This document shows, one piece after another, positions 9,830-22,750 of a stretch of 64,000 nt of DNA. Source of the stretch: Platycnemis pennipes (lineage: Eukaryota > Arthropoda > Insecta > Odonata > Platycnemididae); NCBI GenBank assembly GCA_933228895.1, contig OW121848.1:101575470-101639469 (forward strand), in the 5' to 3' direction. Made by a program: the position numbers and the translations under genes. Position 1 is the first letter of the stretch, and each line of letters begins with the position of its first letter. The notes beneath the pieces are model-generated. The model saw nothing but the letters and a program-made list of their open reading frames with translations, was not told where the DNA came from and did no database searches.

Positions 9830-12654
9830 CAAATGCCCACTCGGATTTATTCAAACTCGAGATAATATCATTGCGCTATTGCGGTTCAGGTCAACGTTTT
9901 GACAAATTCCTGCTATATTTGACTGTGATTGCGGTACACAAAATTACCATTACAGTCTATGGACACTGGACTTTAAAAAAGAGGATGTGACAAATAGTAA
10001 GAGCAGTGGCTACGATGAAATATTTTAAGGCGGGTTATAGAAATCGCGCCCTTTTTATTGTGATTTTGGTCCGTAATGAATCCAGTACACGATAGCCACA
10101 CCGCACTGAAAAGAAAATATCTGCCTCCCTCTGATACGCCTGGATTTTTCATGCATGGCTGGGACTGATAAAATCCTCAAAAATGATATTAAATGTCATC
10201 AATCTATCCAAAAGCCATGCAACCCGGAACGCGCCAAAAAAGAGATAAGCCTGTAACTTAGTGAGGAAAGAAATATGACACTTTGACTATAACGTTCATC
10301 ATCACGATGACTGCGGGTCACTGCGGGTATCGCCGGTAAAAGAAGGTGGCTCAGATATTGTTCAATACCATTACCGAAACGGGTAAGGTACCCGTGGCCA
10401 GTGATCGGATCTGTTTACGCGGGTTAGATGCAGATAAGGGAAAAAAAGAAATACACAAGAAGTGAACAGCACTTGCGGGAGTGCAACCTAAACACAAAAT
10501 AAGATAAATTCATCTTCTTTTAACACGTCAGTACTTATGACTACATTGCGAGACCAAAGTCATTTATATTAAATTGAAATCTGAAGCTTTCGCGTGGCGG
10601 AAGGATTCCATAATAACAATGAAAAACATTGTGACTTCCACAATGTTTTTGTGGAAGTCACAACGTTTTTCACTGTCGTCATTTCTATTACCGATAGGGG
10701 TTATTAAAAAAATTAATGATACTCGACATTCCGAATAAAAGCATGACACGAATGCTATGGCTTTTCATACAAATGAAAGTCAAAAGAACAGAGGTGTTTA
10801 AGAAATTTAACTTCAAACTACATGAGCCTAAAATTTTAATCTTAATTTTTAGGCTTAATTCCAAAACGTCCAATGGTAATAGACCTTTTCCAAATATATC
10901 AGCACACCAATTCTTTTAACAACATCAATTGGAATTTTCCATTTCATAACAACCGCTATATATTTTAAACAAATCGGAGTTGATATTCCAAACCAGAGAA
11001 AAGGAAAATATAAGCGGACTGATCAAGGAAAATGCCCAGTTTGGACGTTATAGCATAACTTCACTTCTAATTAACTTATTCATTGCGGTCTAACCCCCCA
11101 AAAATCCTGTCAATAGATCTACTAAAGGCAATATACTAATTCGGGAAATCAATTTACCTATCTACAATCCATCAGTATTGTAAATGATGACATGAGTTTG
11201 GATGGCACAGAGTCGGAAAGGAAGGTTTAGTGGTAGGAGAAAGAAGAAGATTAATTCTGGGAGAAGCGAAAGAGGCTAGGTTTGATGCTTGCCCCTACAC
11301 TGCATTCGTTACACTCCGAGGGAAAATTCGAGATAGAGAGAGAGGGGAAGTACGCTCGGTATAACGCTCGGATTCTACTTCCTTTTAATAAGCACGCATA
11401 TGCCTTTTCCGCAAATTCCACATACTCACTATTGCGCATGGTTGTGTGCCAAACACTTGGAGACCACCATCCATGGAGCCGCCGCAGCAGATGGAAGTGA
11501 TCGAACGGCAGAATAGATGATGAGAAACGCACAAAACGGACATGAGGGTTGGAATGAAGAAGCGATATTATTGAAATCCCCAGGATCACATTCTGCTACA
11601 CCCATATATGAGATGTTAGTATTTCCTCTGACCTAACCACTTCTACCCATAGCCTTACATTCGCCTTACTACGCACTTAAGTTTCGAAGGACATGAAAAA
11701 CTAAAGGTGTCTTTTCCCTTTTGGGAGAGCGTCATAAAATAGGATATTGGCCTTGGTTTCATCTTTAACACATTTTTGACAATTGCCGTGCATATCACTA
11801 GTCATTGATATAAGAATGAAAAAATTAAATCATAAACAAACTCCATATATGAAGAATTTATAATCTTCAGAGTTGAAATTGTAGTTACTACGCTCCAAAA
11901 TTTCCTTGTTTATTAACTTGCATTATACTAATTTTCCTGCTGAGAGTTTCGGCTAAAATGCGTGCAAAGAGATTTAAAAAATCAATATAATCACGCAAGG
12001 TACGAATACAACAAAGTAGAAAGCAGATCATTAGCAGCGTGTTGATTCCAGAATGACTTGTAGAAATTGTGAAAAACGTATTAAGTTTCCGAAAAACTAA
12101 TTGCATAAATACTAATAAAATAAGAATTGACTTTAATTCCCACGATTAAGGTCAGGTAAAGTCTGTATTTATCAAGAGCCGCGGGAAATAGCCGAATTAA
12201 TTTAGTTTGTACCCATATAAACAAAGTATATCCAAAAAATAAAGGTCAAAATTGTGAAATTTGATTGCCCATATCATAAAAACTCATTTTTTCTCAAACA
12301 CTCTCTTCAGGCGAAATTAATGCACTAAACTATTTTTGAGCAATTAATGTACCTCTCCTCTATTCCAACTTTTTATCACTTTCTTATTATCTATCTCCAA
12401 TGATGAAAACGGGCTTAACTCCCATAATCACCAATAAACGACCCGGCTACGGCTAAACTATCATTAAGATTATGAAGTCACAGAACATTAACACATACGA
12501 TTTGTTCTAATCTGCTCATTCATATTTCGCCCTGATATTAAAAGTCGATGTCTTACTCATTCAAGGTTAGTAGTGAGAAAATGCATTTCCCTAAAAAAAA
12601 TGTCCGCCAAAATTAAAAAAATATCATCCAGAAAGGTTCGGAACTTCCTAAATC
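9830..12654. other. AT-rich spacer
   Basis: No supported exon. The minus ORF at 11251-11589 (112 codons) overlaps a plus ORF and shows no recognisable domain. The hairpin at 10621-10671 is listed separately. Confidence 0.5.
10621..10671. repeat. 23-bp inverted repeat (hairpin)
   Basis: Left arm 10621-10643 and right arm 10649-10671 are complementary with a single mismatch and enclose the 5-nt loop TGTTT. The core is TTGTGACTTCCACAA. The compact near-perfect fold resembles the hairpin at 2193-2237 in size and loop length, though the sequences are unrelated. Confidence 0.88.
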
Positions 12655-13550
12655 ACTTATTCCGTCGATCGTTCTCACGCTCCTCGGGCAGGGGCAGAGA
12701 GTCCAAGTGCCCTTCAAGATGAAATAAATTCCATTTTAAAAACCTTCCCCATCCCTATCGCTCACTCTCCCTCCTTCTCAGTACTCTCCACCATCACGCT
12801 AAAATGCAAAAATATCGTGCTTTTCCCCTCTTCCTCCCTTTCTCCCTCCAACGTTTCTCCTACTCCACCCTTTCCCCGCACTCACACTCCTAGCCTCCAG
12901 GACTGCTTCGAATGCATTATTTTTTTAGAAAAACGGTCCCAATTTCAATTTCTCTTTCATTTCAAGAGAGCGAGAGAGATATGGGAGAGCGATGGCAGCG
13001 ATCCAAACGGAGAAAGTTCGAAGCGTGATGAAGGTTTGGAGGAGAGGAACGGAGGAGGAGAGGGTGGCCTACTCATGCCGCAGGGGGGTGCAGACGATGT
13101 TCGGTAGGGAAGGTGCGGCGACCGACCTAAAGGGAGTAAAGTTAAATGAAACAATATGGATCCGCCGTCGCTGAGTGATATCTCCCTTTCTTCATCCACC
13201 TCTTCCTCGACCTGACCCCTTCCTCCTCACTCCGCCCTTCAGTTTCTCTCACTCCACCTAACTCTCACTCAGGCCACACACCCTCCCTCTCTGTATCTCT
13301 TTTCGAATCAATCGAGCCCCTAGTTTAGGATGCAAACGACTTCTGTCAACGCCTCGGTAGATATTCGGCCATTTTCCCCCGCCTGTATCCCCTCGAGCTC
13401 CAACCCCATCCGCGTAGTGAACGCCTTCCGCGAGAGAACTCGAGCCTTCAGCCGTCTCAGACTGCTAACCATTCCACCGCTTCCACGACCATTATTTATC
13501 ACCAACCGGTCCAATCCGGCAGGATCCCCAAAGCTCACGCCTCCGGCTTA
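12655..13550. other. Strand-skewed CT/GA island
   Basis: CT-rich at 12735-12900, GA-rich at 12960-13120, and CT-rich again from 13185. ORFs on both strands are low-complexity. The most balanced frame is on the minus strand at 13538-13320 (begins with GTG, about 72 codons), but no family is recognised and it has no clear splice borders. Confidence 0.4.
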
Positions 13551-15340
13551 AAAACTGTTTCGAGCGTACCTCTGCCCCACGCCATATTATATACATTTTC
13601 TGGCTAAATAACTTACACTCATTGATAGTAAACACTCTCATTAGCATTTACAAAACCATCCTCCACGGCGAAAAACATACGTTTTTCTAGGTTTTCATGG
13701 TATATTTTTGAACGCTCATCCTGAACTTAATAAATGCGTAAAAAGTACTTATCATTTATATTCTGAGCTGTATGTCCTCACCATGGAATTGAAGCCGCAT
13801 TTTATGAAACGAATTAATAATTTTATGGCTAAGAAATTCGCTTGAAATAACATCATAATAACGATTAATATAACCAGTGTTTCAGATCTTTTACTTCACA
13901 TTCCATTGTAGAATAAATCAGTAACGAGGAAATGATGCGACTGCATGAATATGCGGCCCTAGAACTGAGCGGTAGTGTGTTTTGCAAAACAAGCTCTATT
14001 TCTCGTTTTTTTACTGCTTTTTGCCCAAGTACAATCCAAAAGTATAACATGAAATGCATTGAGTTAGTAAGTACGAGGAAAAACACACGAAGTATCATTC
14101 ATTAAAAATAAAACTAAATAGTTCACTAAGACTGTGCGAAACAAGTTCTGTTGCTCATCTCTTAAACAAGGTGGTTAGAGCCATTAAACATCGGTTTTCT
14201 ATTTTGTTTTTCACGCACAAATTAACTAAACTCATTCAAAGTGTTAAATACATCAATTGCTACATCATCGTTATTTTCATCCGATATCTGAATAAGCATC
14301 TATTTTCTGATATCTAATTTTCCATAAATATATTTTAGGCGAAGAAATTTTAACTCGTGGGAAAAACGCAATCAAACTATTGTACTCCATAATACAGAAT
14401 ACCTAAGCTTAACATATATCATTTACCTGCTGTAAAATATTGGGTTTACAAAGGAAAAATTAACACGACTAACAAAATAGAATTCAAAATGGGCAGCTAA
14501 AATGTAAATAGCTATTAGCTATACTAAACATCGCGTAAAATATTATCGTATTGTCAATGTTAAGAGAGCGAGTATTTAATATATTTTTTTCCTTCCAATT
14601 TTCTTCCATTGTGTAAATTAATTCCTTCTTATCCCCTTTACAAATTCCTTCTAAGAAAGTAAATACAAAGAAATATTTTGTAATTCATGATATCTGTTCT
14701 TACTAGATGCTCTTTCCAGGCTGGAAATCTTGTTTCTTAAAAAGCCATTTCCTTAACAGAGATACTTCTTATAATAACATTTACATTCAAAGTAAAAAGT
14801 ATGGAAAATAAGTAGAAATATAAAAGCCCTCAAGCTGACAAATAATTGATTACAAAACAATAAATTAGATAAAGCCGAGGTTACCTAGAAAAAAAATTCT
14901 ACGGAAATTTTGAAAGCAAATGTCGATATAATATGGTGCTCAATTTATTAAAAAATGAATTTTAGCCCGCAATAAAATTTATCTCTCAATTTCCTCGCCA
15001 AATTGACATATACCAATAGAAAATTGACAGATTGCCTTATACAATTTAGCGCCTAGTTGACACATGGGACCTTAATGTGTAATTTTTATCTAGGGAAGAA
15101 AAGTGCACTTTCAGTTTCCATAAAAAGGAAATAAAACAGGAAATCTTTGCATCAAGACCCATTCTAAAGTTTAACAGAAAAAAAGAGCCTCAAATTTATC
15201 TTCGGTTGACACTAATCTAAATGGAAAATAACGGCGGAAAATCCCTTCCATAAAAATAAAAATGAGTGATTACCGACGAAGCAAAAAAAAGACGTGCTTC
15301 CAGTCTCACGCTTCATTGGAGCTAAACAGCTCTCAAATCT
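13551..15340. other. AT-rich spacer
   Basis: Very AT-rich, with no ORF of interest, no tRNA-like boxes and no long repeat seen. Confidence 0.55.
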
Positions 15341-15890
15341 CGTCCAATGAAAATCTTTATACATTCCACCCCATTGCACACCCACCTTCCCTTCATTCCG
15401 ACCCCCATTCCACGATCAACCCCTTTTTTCCATCGTCCCCCTCCCGAAAAAAATCCCATCCTTCCTGCTCTACTTTTCCCCGTAGCACACACCCCTTTCT
15501 CTTCCCCTTCACCACAATGTCCCCCTGTCGCAACCCGACAGAACTTCCCTCCCGGGAACTCTCGAGTCCTTCCCTCAGGCACGTCCCCCGCCTTCTTGAA
15601 ATCCCACGCAACGTCACCTCTTAAAGACTCTTCCACTCGTGAAATCTGCCACTTCACTTCCCTTCTCAGACATCACCCACTCCTACTCCCTCCGTCTCCC
15701 TTTGGCCCAGTCTCCGACGTCGACCCCCTCCGTAACTCCCTTCCTCCCACTTCACTTTCTTAGATACCTCGCTCTCTCCTCTCGCACACTAGCACAAACA
15801 ATCACACAAGGCTCTGGTACAGTTCACACACAACAGCTACCCCGCCTCTTCCCGCGTCGTTAAGCCGTATCCACCCATCGACACCATATA
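15341..15890. other. CT-rich island
   Basis: The plus strand is strongly pyrimidine-rich, which gives overlapping Pro/Ser/Thr ORFs on the plus strand (15262-15863) and Gly/Arg/Glu ORFs on the minus strand. I read these as composition effects, not genes. Confidence 0.5.
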
Positions 15891-16434
15891 TAACCCACCT
15901 CTAACACAAGTGCTAATTCCTTCACAATTGGAAAAAAAGAGGCTCTTATGATTCTCGTATGACACCTTGAGCACTAATCATTGAAGCCTTTTTCTCTTTG
16001 CAATCTTTCCTCAAAGCCAAGTGTTGCCCTCAGTTGGTAAAATTCCTCATTGCATATAATTTATGATTACGGAGGACATAGGGATAACGACAAAAAGGGG
16101 AAGAATAGTTACCTTTACAGCAATTTGCTCCATTTATACATGCACCTCATCTTTCAAAACGTACAACATCAATTCCTTGGGTATTTAAATGTTAAGAGAT
16201 TTACAACAATCAATGTCGTATGTTAATATTAATTTTTTAAGAAAGCCTCCGATGGACACTCTGATTCGGATTCTCATTTAAGTACTCAAAAAGTTTTTAT
16301 TATTTTTCCCAGGTACTCATGCTGTATAGTACGTAGGCCTTATAATAAATACAAACCTCACGATAGATTAAAGGTCAATCGCAATGTAATAGGAAGTATT
16401 CACGGTTAACTTGGCGGAGCACCTGACAGGAGAA
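15891..16434. other. Spacer downstream of the minus-strand pseudogene-like frame
   Basis: AT-rich, nothing recognised. If the frame at 16821-16435 is an exon, this is the direction in which its gene would continue; a CTGTCAG|GTGCTC donor-like site lies near 16425. Confidence 0.4.
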
Positions 16435-16452
16435 TTAGGAGGTTCCTAATTC
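16432..16452. repeat. Short perfect hairpin
   Basis: GAATTAGGA and TCCTAATTC are perfectly complementary around the 3-nt loop GGT. It sits at the 3' end of the minus-strand coding-like frame. Confidence 0.7.
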
Positions 16453-16821
16453 CATTCCCAGCCAAAATGGATATTTTCTCTGTGTAAATTCTGCTACTCT
16501 CAAAATAAGTTTGTATTTGCCTAACATTCCCTGCTGCTGTGTGAATAATGGCATATATTTAGCAATGTGAGGAAGAGAGAATAATATGCATGGCACATAA
16601 GCTGCTATTCAAGAGTAAAACCTGCAGTTTATCGTTCTCCATGTAACAGAAAGCATTTTGATATCTGGAAGCACCGAGTCCATGTAACGTCTAAGTCCAT
16701 CAAGCTTCTCAAATTCATCCTTGTGTTCTTTAGAGGAATAATAACCTATCTGATCCAAGTCCCAAGGAGAAAAGAAAAACGTACTAATTAAAGGACAGAT
16801 GTATGTATGAATATATGATCG
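16435..16821 (-). pseudogene. Unrecognised coding-like frame with one internal TGA
   Basis: Reading the minus strand from 16821 to the TAA at 16437-16435 gives 127 sense codons interrupted only by TGA at 16611-16609. There is no ATG at its start, which is why it escapes ORF lists. The product looks protein-like: a charged segment FEKLDGLRRYMDSVLPDIK, then WRTINCRFYS, the TGA, a hydrophobic stretch IAAYVPCILFSLPHIAKYMP, and later AEFTQRKYPFW. A charged run, a hydrophobic segment and a final KYPFW would fit an insect 7-TM chemoreceptor exon, but that is a guess from general shape. The TGA could be a decayed CGA. It could be an exon fragment of a pseudogene or part of an unknown transposon. Confidence 0.4.
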
Positions 16822-19738
16822 TTATATGACCTCCACTCCACTTGCTCGCCTTTGATCGATTTTTGCCTCCAGCTCATGAAGCAGTCACTGTCGATCACAC
16901 ACTCGAACGAGTGAAAGTACGGGATAAATTTATTGTGGCCCCGTCCTATTCCACTAAATATTTATTTAAAGATACGCCCCGATCAATTTATCTTCCCCAA
17001 TGACATCGTTATACGCCCGGATTGTTTTTTATGCCACGAAAGAGAACTAAACGATTGAAACAGTAAAATACGAAAAGCAAGGAAATAATGGACCATCAGT
17101 CGTGGCAGCCGTATTTTCAAAAAAATAAAGAGCAATAAGAGGGCAGAATCTCTGAATATTATACATTGCCATTATCTACTAGATAAACTTGGCTTTTACG
17201 CCCTCTATTCACCGTGGCATTACCAATTTACTGAATAAACGTAATTTCAGAGTACATTTATGGCAGATAAACACAAGTAATTAAAACAAGACACATGCCA
17301 AGAATTAAGAAAACCTATCAATAAACATCAATATCAAGGAACATTAACTATCAATAAACGGCTGGTCCGATGGGTCACAAACTCGAAATTCAAATCACTC
17401 CTGAAGGGCTCACTACATTTTATTTTCACAGATCACTGGCGAACTGTATATAATGCGAAAAACAAGGATTGACTCCATGGTAAGGGAGACAGCGAAACTA
17501 CTACCATATTTAATCTCGAAAAGCTCTAGGACAGGAATTTTCTGTTTTCGTATTCTATGCAAATTACCCATATCCCTATAGTTATCCACAAGCATTATAA
17601 GAAATGAGTTAATTATTTACAATATTTACTTGTCCAAATTTTCTGCAAACGTCGATTAACCACTTTTACTTGTGGCAAGTGAACTTGGTGAATATATGCG
17701 ATCAAACTAGGCATTGTGCAGATAAAATAAGTAGCAAAAATCCAGTCGGTGACGAATATGAACTAAGCTTTCAATTGGACAATGAAAGCACGATAGTGTA
17801 GGTACACTTAAATTTTAAGAACAGACCGAAATATCTAATTATCGAATTGAATAGCAAAAGTCTTATGAAATTCTGACAATGCAAATGTAGGTGGGAGAGG
17901 TGAGCGCACATATGTCCTTTGAGAAATAGACTGGAAGTTCTATTTTTAGATTGAGCACCGAAATTTCATATTGATTTCTTGCAGCTGTCAAAAAAGAGGT
18001 GAGAGTCGATAATCAATAAAAAAGAAAGCGGAGAACATGTCAAACTTTAACAAAAGACAGAAGGGTGAAAGTTCCGACATTTAGAGGGCGGCACGCCACA
18101 CATCGATTCGCAAAGAAGAATATGATGCTGAAGTAGTTCTTATTTCGCATTACGTACTCCCTAGTTTTGACTTCCCTCCCGTATTTTGAAACCAGAGCGA
18201 GGTGTTTTCCTCCCTGGGTTGGATAACATCCATTCTCAAGCTGCCAAGGATTCATTTTAAAGCATTAACAACACCAGGAAAAAGTCAAATGCCAACTGCA
18301 AAAATTGAGATTGAAGACACTCGAAGTTGATAGAATTGTACACAGTAATCTATTAGGATTGGATAAAATCTGTAAGGTTTTAACGAAAAACGAACCTTAA
18401 AGAAAGCTTCATTACCACAAGTTGGTCGGCAAGAAATCAATGAGACAGGCAGACTGTTGCGAATCCACATTAAAGGAAATTTTTCTCTCAGACGAATTGA
18501 CAGCAATGCAGTAGAAAAATACTACAATCTACCATACTCGTATAATACAAATAGTATCAAGTCATCTAAAATCCGAACATAAGCCGTGAATCGCAGGATA
18601 TCATCTGTAACCAGGACACTATTTAACTTTGAATATGTTGCAATACAATGATAGCATGCTTACAAAGTTAACCTTCCTATGATCAAAGAAATAGCATACA
18701 TTACATTTGGCAGAGGAGACATCTCATATATTAATAGGCCAATCGAATGAAAAAAAAATATTTTGGCGTAAAAACAAGCAAACTAGCAACCGACTCCCAT
18801 ATTTTATATCAGGAACATCAGAACAAAAACTATCACTTATGGAAAGATATGAATATTCTCAACGCTTCTTCATTTAAAAAAAAAGCTCCACCGTATCAGC
18901 CAGACAAGACGTAACCGAGCAGAAGAGTAAAGAATTCCTCTTTCACACATGGAGCAAGGAGCCCTTTGCATCGAAACACAAAAGCGGCTCTTTTAGCAAA
19001 GAGCAAAAAGTGAGCAGCAAAAATGCAGTGCCGAAGGTGTTGAGGTCGATCTTAACACAAGAGTCATCACACCATCATGGTTTCGTATACATTTTTCCCG
19101 CTAATAGTACACATCAAAGTTGCTCAGTTCAAATCCAAGGTTTAACGCATAGCAGCCCAAAAAACCCAATTCTGCCACCTTCGACCTTCCTTGCCACAAG
19201 ATTCTCCTGCACCCCCCTGCCCCCGCCCCTCTTTCTTTCTGTAAAATCTGATCAATAATCCCTAAGGGGATATTTTTACATAATATGCTACCTTAATTAA
19301 GTTCGTTGTTATTAAGATTCGAAAATATCACTAAATTTATGAAATTTCAAATACTAATGTATGTACATAATAATGAATCCTAATACTCATTAATGGTATC
19401 TTGAAGATTTTATCAAAGCATATGAGCTAATGCGAAAACTCCATATAACAGAAACAAATACAACTATGGAAAACTTGGAATCCTGCAGTAAAAAAGGCAA
19501 AATAATAATTTGGCATCTAACCTCATTAGAAGTTTCATTTCTAGAAAAAAGCGATAAATGAAAACTCTCTACAACTGCAAATAGTATTCCATAGCAAAGC
19601 TTAGACAAAGAATGGCGAGGGATCAATAGTATAAACGTTTTAATATGATGTTGTAAAAGGGAAAATGCTGCTAGTGATTAGGGAAGAACAATCCTGATCA
19701 CAGAATTAATATGGCTATGTTTAATCCTTATGCATAAG
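16822..19738. other. AT-rich spacer
   Basis: No supported exon. Two minus-strand ORFs at 18255-18040 and 18506-18285 have mixed composition but no recognisable motif or clean splice borders. Confidence 0.45.
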
Positions 19739-21045
19739 CCTGACGACACATGCATCGAAGATATTGACTAGGATAATCTACAGAAGAATAGAACGTAAAG
19801 CTGAGGAGTTCCTGGATGAAGACTAATTCGGATTCAGGAAAAGTAAGGGAACCACAGAAGCAATATTGGCCCTTAAGCTGCCCATAGAGAAGAGAATGGA
19901 GAAGGAAAAACCTACGTTCATTGAATTCGTGGATTTAGAGAAGGGTTTGACAACGAAGATTGGAATTCAAGGCTTGGAATTCTGAGGAATTGGAGTGTCC
20001 TACAACGCCGAAGAATTATCCACAGTTTGTATAAAAACCAAGTAGCTGTGATTAAATCTGGACCCAGCTGTGAAGAAGCAAAATAAAAAAAGGAGTGAGA
20101 CAAGGCTGTGCACTGTCTCCTGTAATTTTTAATGCTAAATGGAGAGAGCCATCAATGAAATCCAAGAGAAGTCTTCTGGAATGAATATCCACGGAGAAAA
20201 AATTATCATGATGTGATTCGCTGATGACATAACTCTTGTAGCAGACACCGAGAAGGATCTGAATAAGACTCTAATAACCATTGAAATGACAATGGCCAGA
20301 TATCACCTGAAGATCAATAAGAAGAAAACTAATAAATTAGTGTGGAGCAAGAAAAAAAGAGGCCGAAACCAACGTTAAATTAGGAAAACAAAAACTGGAT
20401 GAGATGAAAGGGTTCTGCTACCTTGGAAGCCGAGTAACCAATGGTGGACGAAGCCAGAAAAAAATAGTCAGCAGAGTAGCCCAAGCAAAGAGGGAATTCT
20501 GTCAAAAGATGAATGACTTACCGCTGCAAATACAAGCGTAGAAGTAAGGAAACAATTCATCAGAACCTACAATGGAGCGTGTTACTCTATGCCATAAAGG
20601 CATGGACAATGACAGCAGTGAAAAAGAAAAGGGTGGAAGGGTGGAAGCATTTTCGAAATGTGGTGCTACATAAGAATGATGAAGATTAAATGGATCGACC
20701 GAATAAGTAACTAGGAATTCCTAAGTATAGTGGGAGAAAAGAGAAGTCTTCTGAATACCCTAAAAAGAAGACGGGACAATTTGATCGGCCACATCATGAG
20801 ACATGATGGCCTGATGAAGACAATCGTCGAGGGTCAAGAGGAAGGGAAGAATGGCAAAGGAAGGCTTCGAGTGAGATACATGGAACAGGTTGTAAAGGAT
20901 GTAAGAGAGAGGAAGAGGAGAGAGTAAGGAACAAGTGATGATGTGAAAAAGAAGAAATACGTAAATATAAAGAGATTAGCCGATGGAATGAATCAGTGGA
21001 GAACTGCGTCAAACCAATGTTAGGATTGATGTCCAATGATCATCT
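19739..21045 (+). pseudogene. Decayed RTE-like LINE copy (copy A)
   Basis: This 5'-truncated reverse-transcriptase copy begins at LTTHASKILT and proceeds through EFLDED, FGFRKSKGT, the VDLEK catalytic region, IIHSLYKNQVAVIKSGPSC, KGVRQGC, ADDITLVADTEKDL and the C-terminal LIGHIMRHDGLMKT segment, ending near AACTGCGTCAAACCAATG at about 21020. It is dead. A CAA codon has become TAA at 19824-19826, a base is lost in the VDLEKAFDN region near 19946, and the arginine codon before the FADD block is TGA at 20214-20216. Further shifts follow from about 20350. The tail motif GATGAT is degraded. Family assignment rests on the RT block order and C-terminal segment shared with the other copies in this window. 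Confidence 0.88.
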
Positions 21046-21829
21046 TAAAGTCCAATCCTAATTGGTTTATTAAACGTTTAGCAGGTATTAGATGACTTGA
21101 ATTTCATATGCTCCACCAGTGATGGTTGCACAGCGGCAACTGACTTTAGCTCTTCATAAAATTAATTTGTCACAGCATGATTAAGCTAATAAGCACTATC
21201 TATACATATAAACACCATCATCATCCTTTTGAATAAGCTATATGGTGTTATAGTATATCTACGTGATAACTCTTCCCAGTAATTATCTATTTTATTTAAG
21301 TGTAGACCAGTAGTTGGGTCAAAAAATCTTCAAATCACCGCAATTATACGAAAGGTTTCCAAACAAGATTCCATTTCATTTCCTGGAGAAGGAGACGTTG
21401 AGTCCACGAAAGCCCTAATTCTTCACTATCGAAAGCAAAAATATTTTGCGATGGAAATAACGGTACGGTCAAATATTTTACCAATAGTAAACCCTGCCGC
21501 AACTTAAAATTCGTACTTAATTTCAAATAACAGTCCATTTCTGTTATAATAGGACACCTGATGAGCTACATTAAATATAAAGTGTGTTTTGCAACCCAAA
21601 CATCCGAGCTACAAGTCTAGGATTATTACTGATTGATATGAGTTCCAAAATTTAATAAAGACAATGGAAAAACCTCATTCTTCTGTTAATTCATCACTTG
21701 AAAAACATCTATCCGTTCTTTGAGGTGGAGTACCAATTGAAGCCATCCATATCACGACAGATGGAGGGAAAATGAAGGCAAGGATGATAGGAAGGGCCCC
21801 GTCCATCCGCCACTGAACAAGCCACCTAA
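21046..21829. other. AT-rich spacer
   Basis: No exon or repeat recognised between the RTE-like copy and the following CT-rich island. Confidence 0.5.
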
Positions 21830-22540
21830 TTCCCCCTCCCCTCCCGACCACCACCACCCCCCACACGGTTTCCCTCCTATTTTCTGAACCTCCCCTCAGA
21901 TCGAACATGCCATCCGACCCTCTCGACGGAGTCAATCACTATTGAAGTTATCGATTTGCGCGCAAGCTCATCTCTCTCTCTCTCCTCAAACCATTTCCGC
22001 CAGCTACTCCTCCATGTCGCCCGAAATCCTCAACATCCTCCCCCTCCGGCTCGCGTGTGTCTTCGTCCGCGGAAACGCTCCCATTATTTGACCGTGCCCC
22101 ATTACTCCCATTTCTTCGTCGTCATTCCCTCTGCTCCTCCCCACAAGTCGTTCCTCGTCCATTCCAGCGGTGCTCGGACTAAACTTCCTCCTCAAGCCCC
22201 TCTCCATCTCCCCCTGAAGTCTTGCTGCCACCCTGCCCACAATCTGCTCCTCTCGACCTTCACAGTTTCAACGTCCTTCGAGGAAACCCTTGACTCCCTC
22301 CATTCGAGGGAAGAGGAAGACGAAGGAGAGGAGACGGGAAGGGCGAGACGAGCAGGGGAGAGGGGAGGAGTTGAGGTAAGAGACGCGAACCCTAAGACGC
22401 GCGTAGAGAAGAGAGAAAGAGAGTGGGTCTCTCTTCGGAGAATGGGGCTTATATGGGCAAGCCACAATGGCCAATGCCCTTGAGAGGACCCTCTGATCGT
22501 CCGCGCCCCTTCCACTTCTTCTTCTGGACAACTTTCGTCC
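21830..22540. other. CT-rich to GA-rich island
   Basis: The plus strand is pyrimidine-rich from about 21830 to 22290 and then switches sharply to purine-rich to about 22440. Overlapping ORFs on both strands (for example 21956-22483, which begins with TTG) are low-complexity. A good donor consensus, TTGAG|GTAAGA, occurs at 22375/22376, and CpG is frequent around 22030-22080, so a transcript 5' end is possible but unsupported. Confidence 0.4.
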
Positions 22541-22683
22541 CAGGAGTACTCAACTCAGTCGATCGAACGTTACGTCATCTCCTTTCTCCAACTCCCTCGT
22601 TTACCATCAACAGGAACAAACTGTTTTACTTAAGAGATTACCGTTTTCGATTATCGCGTAGCATGGAAGGAAGCGCCACAAGA

Positions 22684-22750
22684 GTAAAAAATAGAAATCA
22701 CACTCAATCAAAATTTAATCACATGATTAATCTAAATTTCTATTTTTTAC
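22684..22750. repeat. Foldback element with 15-bp arms
   Basis: GTAAAAAATAGAAAT at 22684-22698 is perfectly complementary to ATTTCTATTTTTTAC at 22736-22750. The 37-nt spacer is itself partly palindromic (TAATCACATGATTA), so the whole 67 bp can fold. No target duplication is obvious. Confidence 0.75.

Noticed and set aside
18040..18506. Two adjacent minus-strand ORFs
   Set aside because: Neither shows a motif or clean exon borders, and they are in AT-rich spacer.
21956..22483. 175-codon ORF on the plus strand
   Set aside because: It starts at TTG inside a CT-rich block and turns Glu/Arg-rich where the skew flips; a composition artefact.
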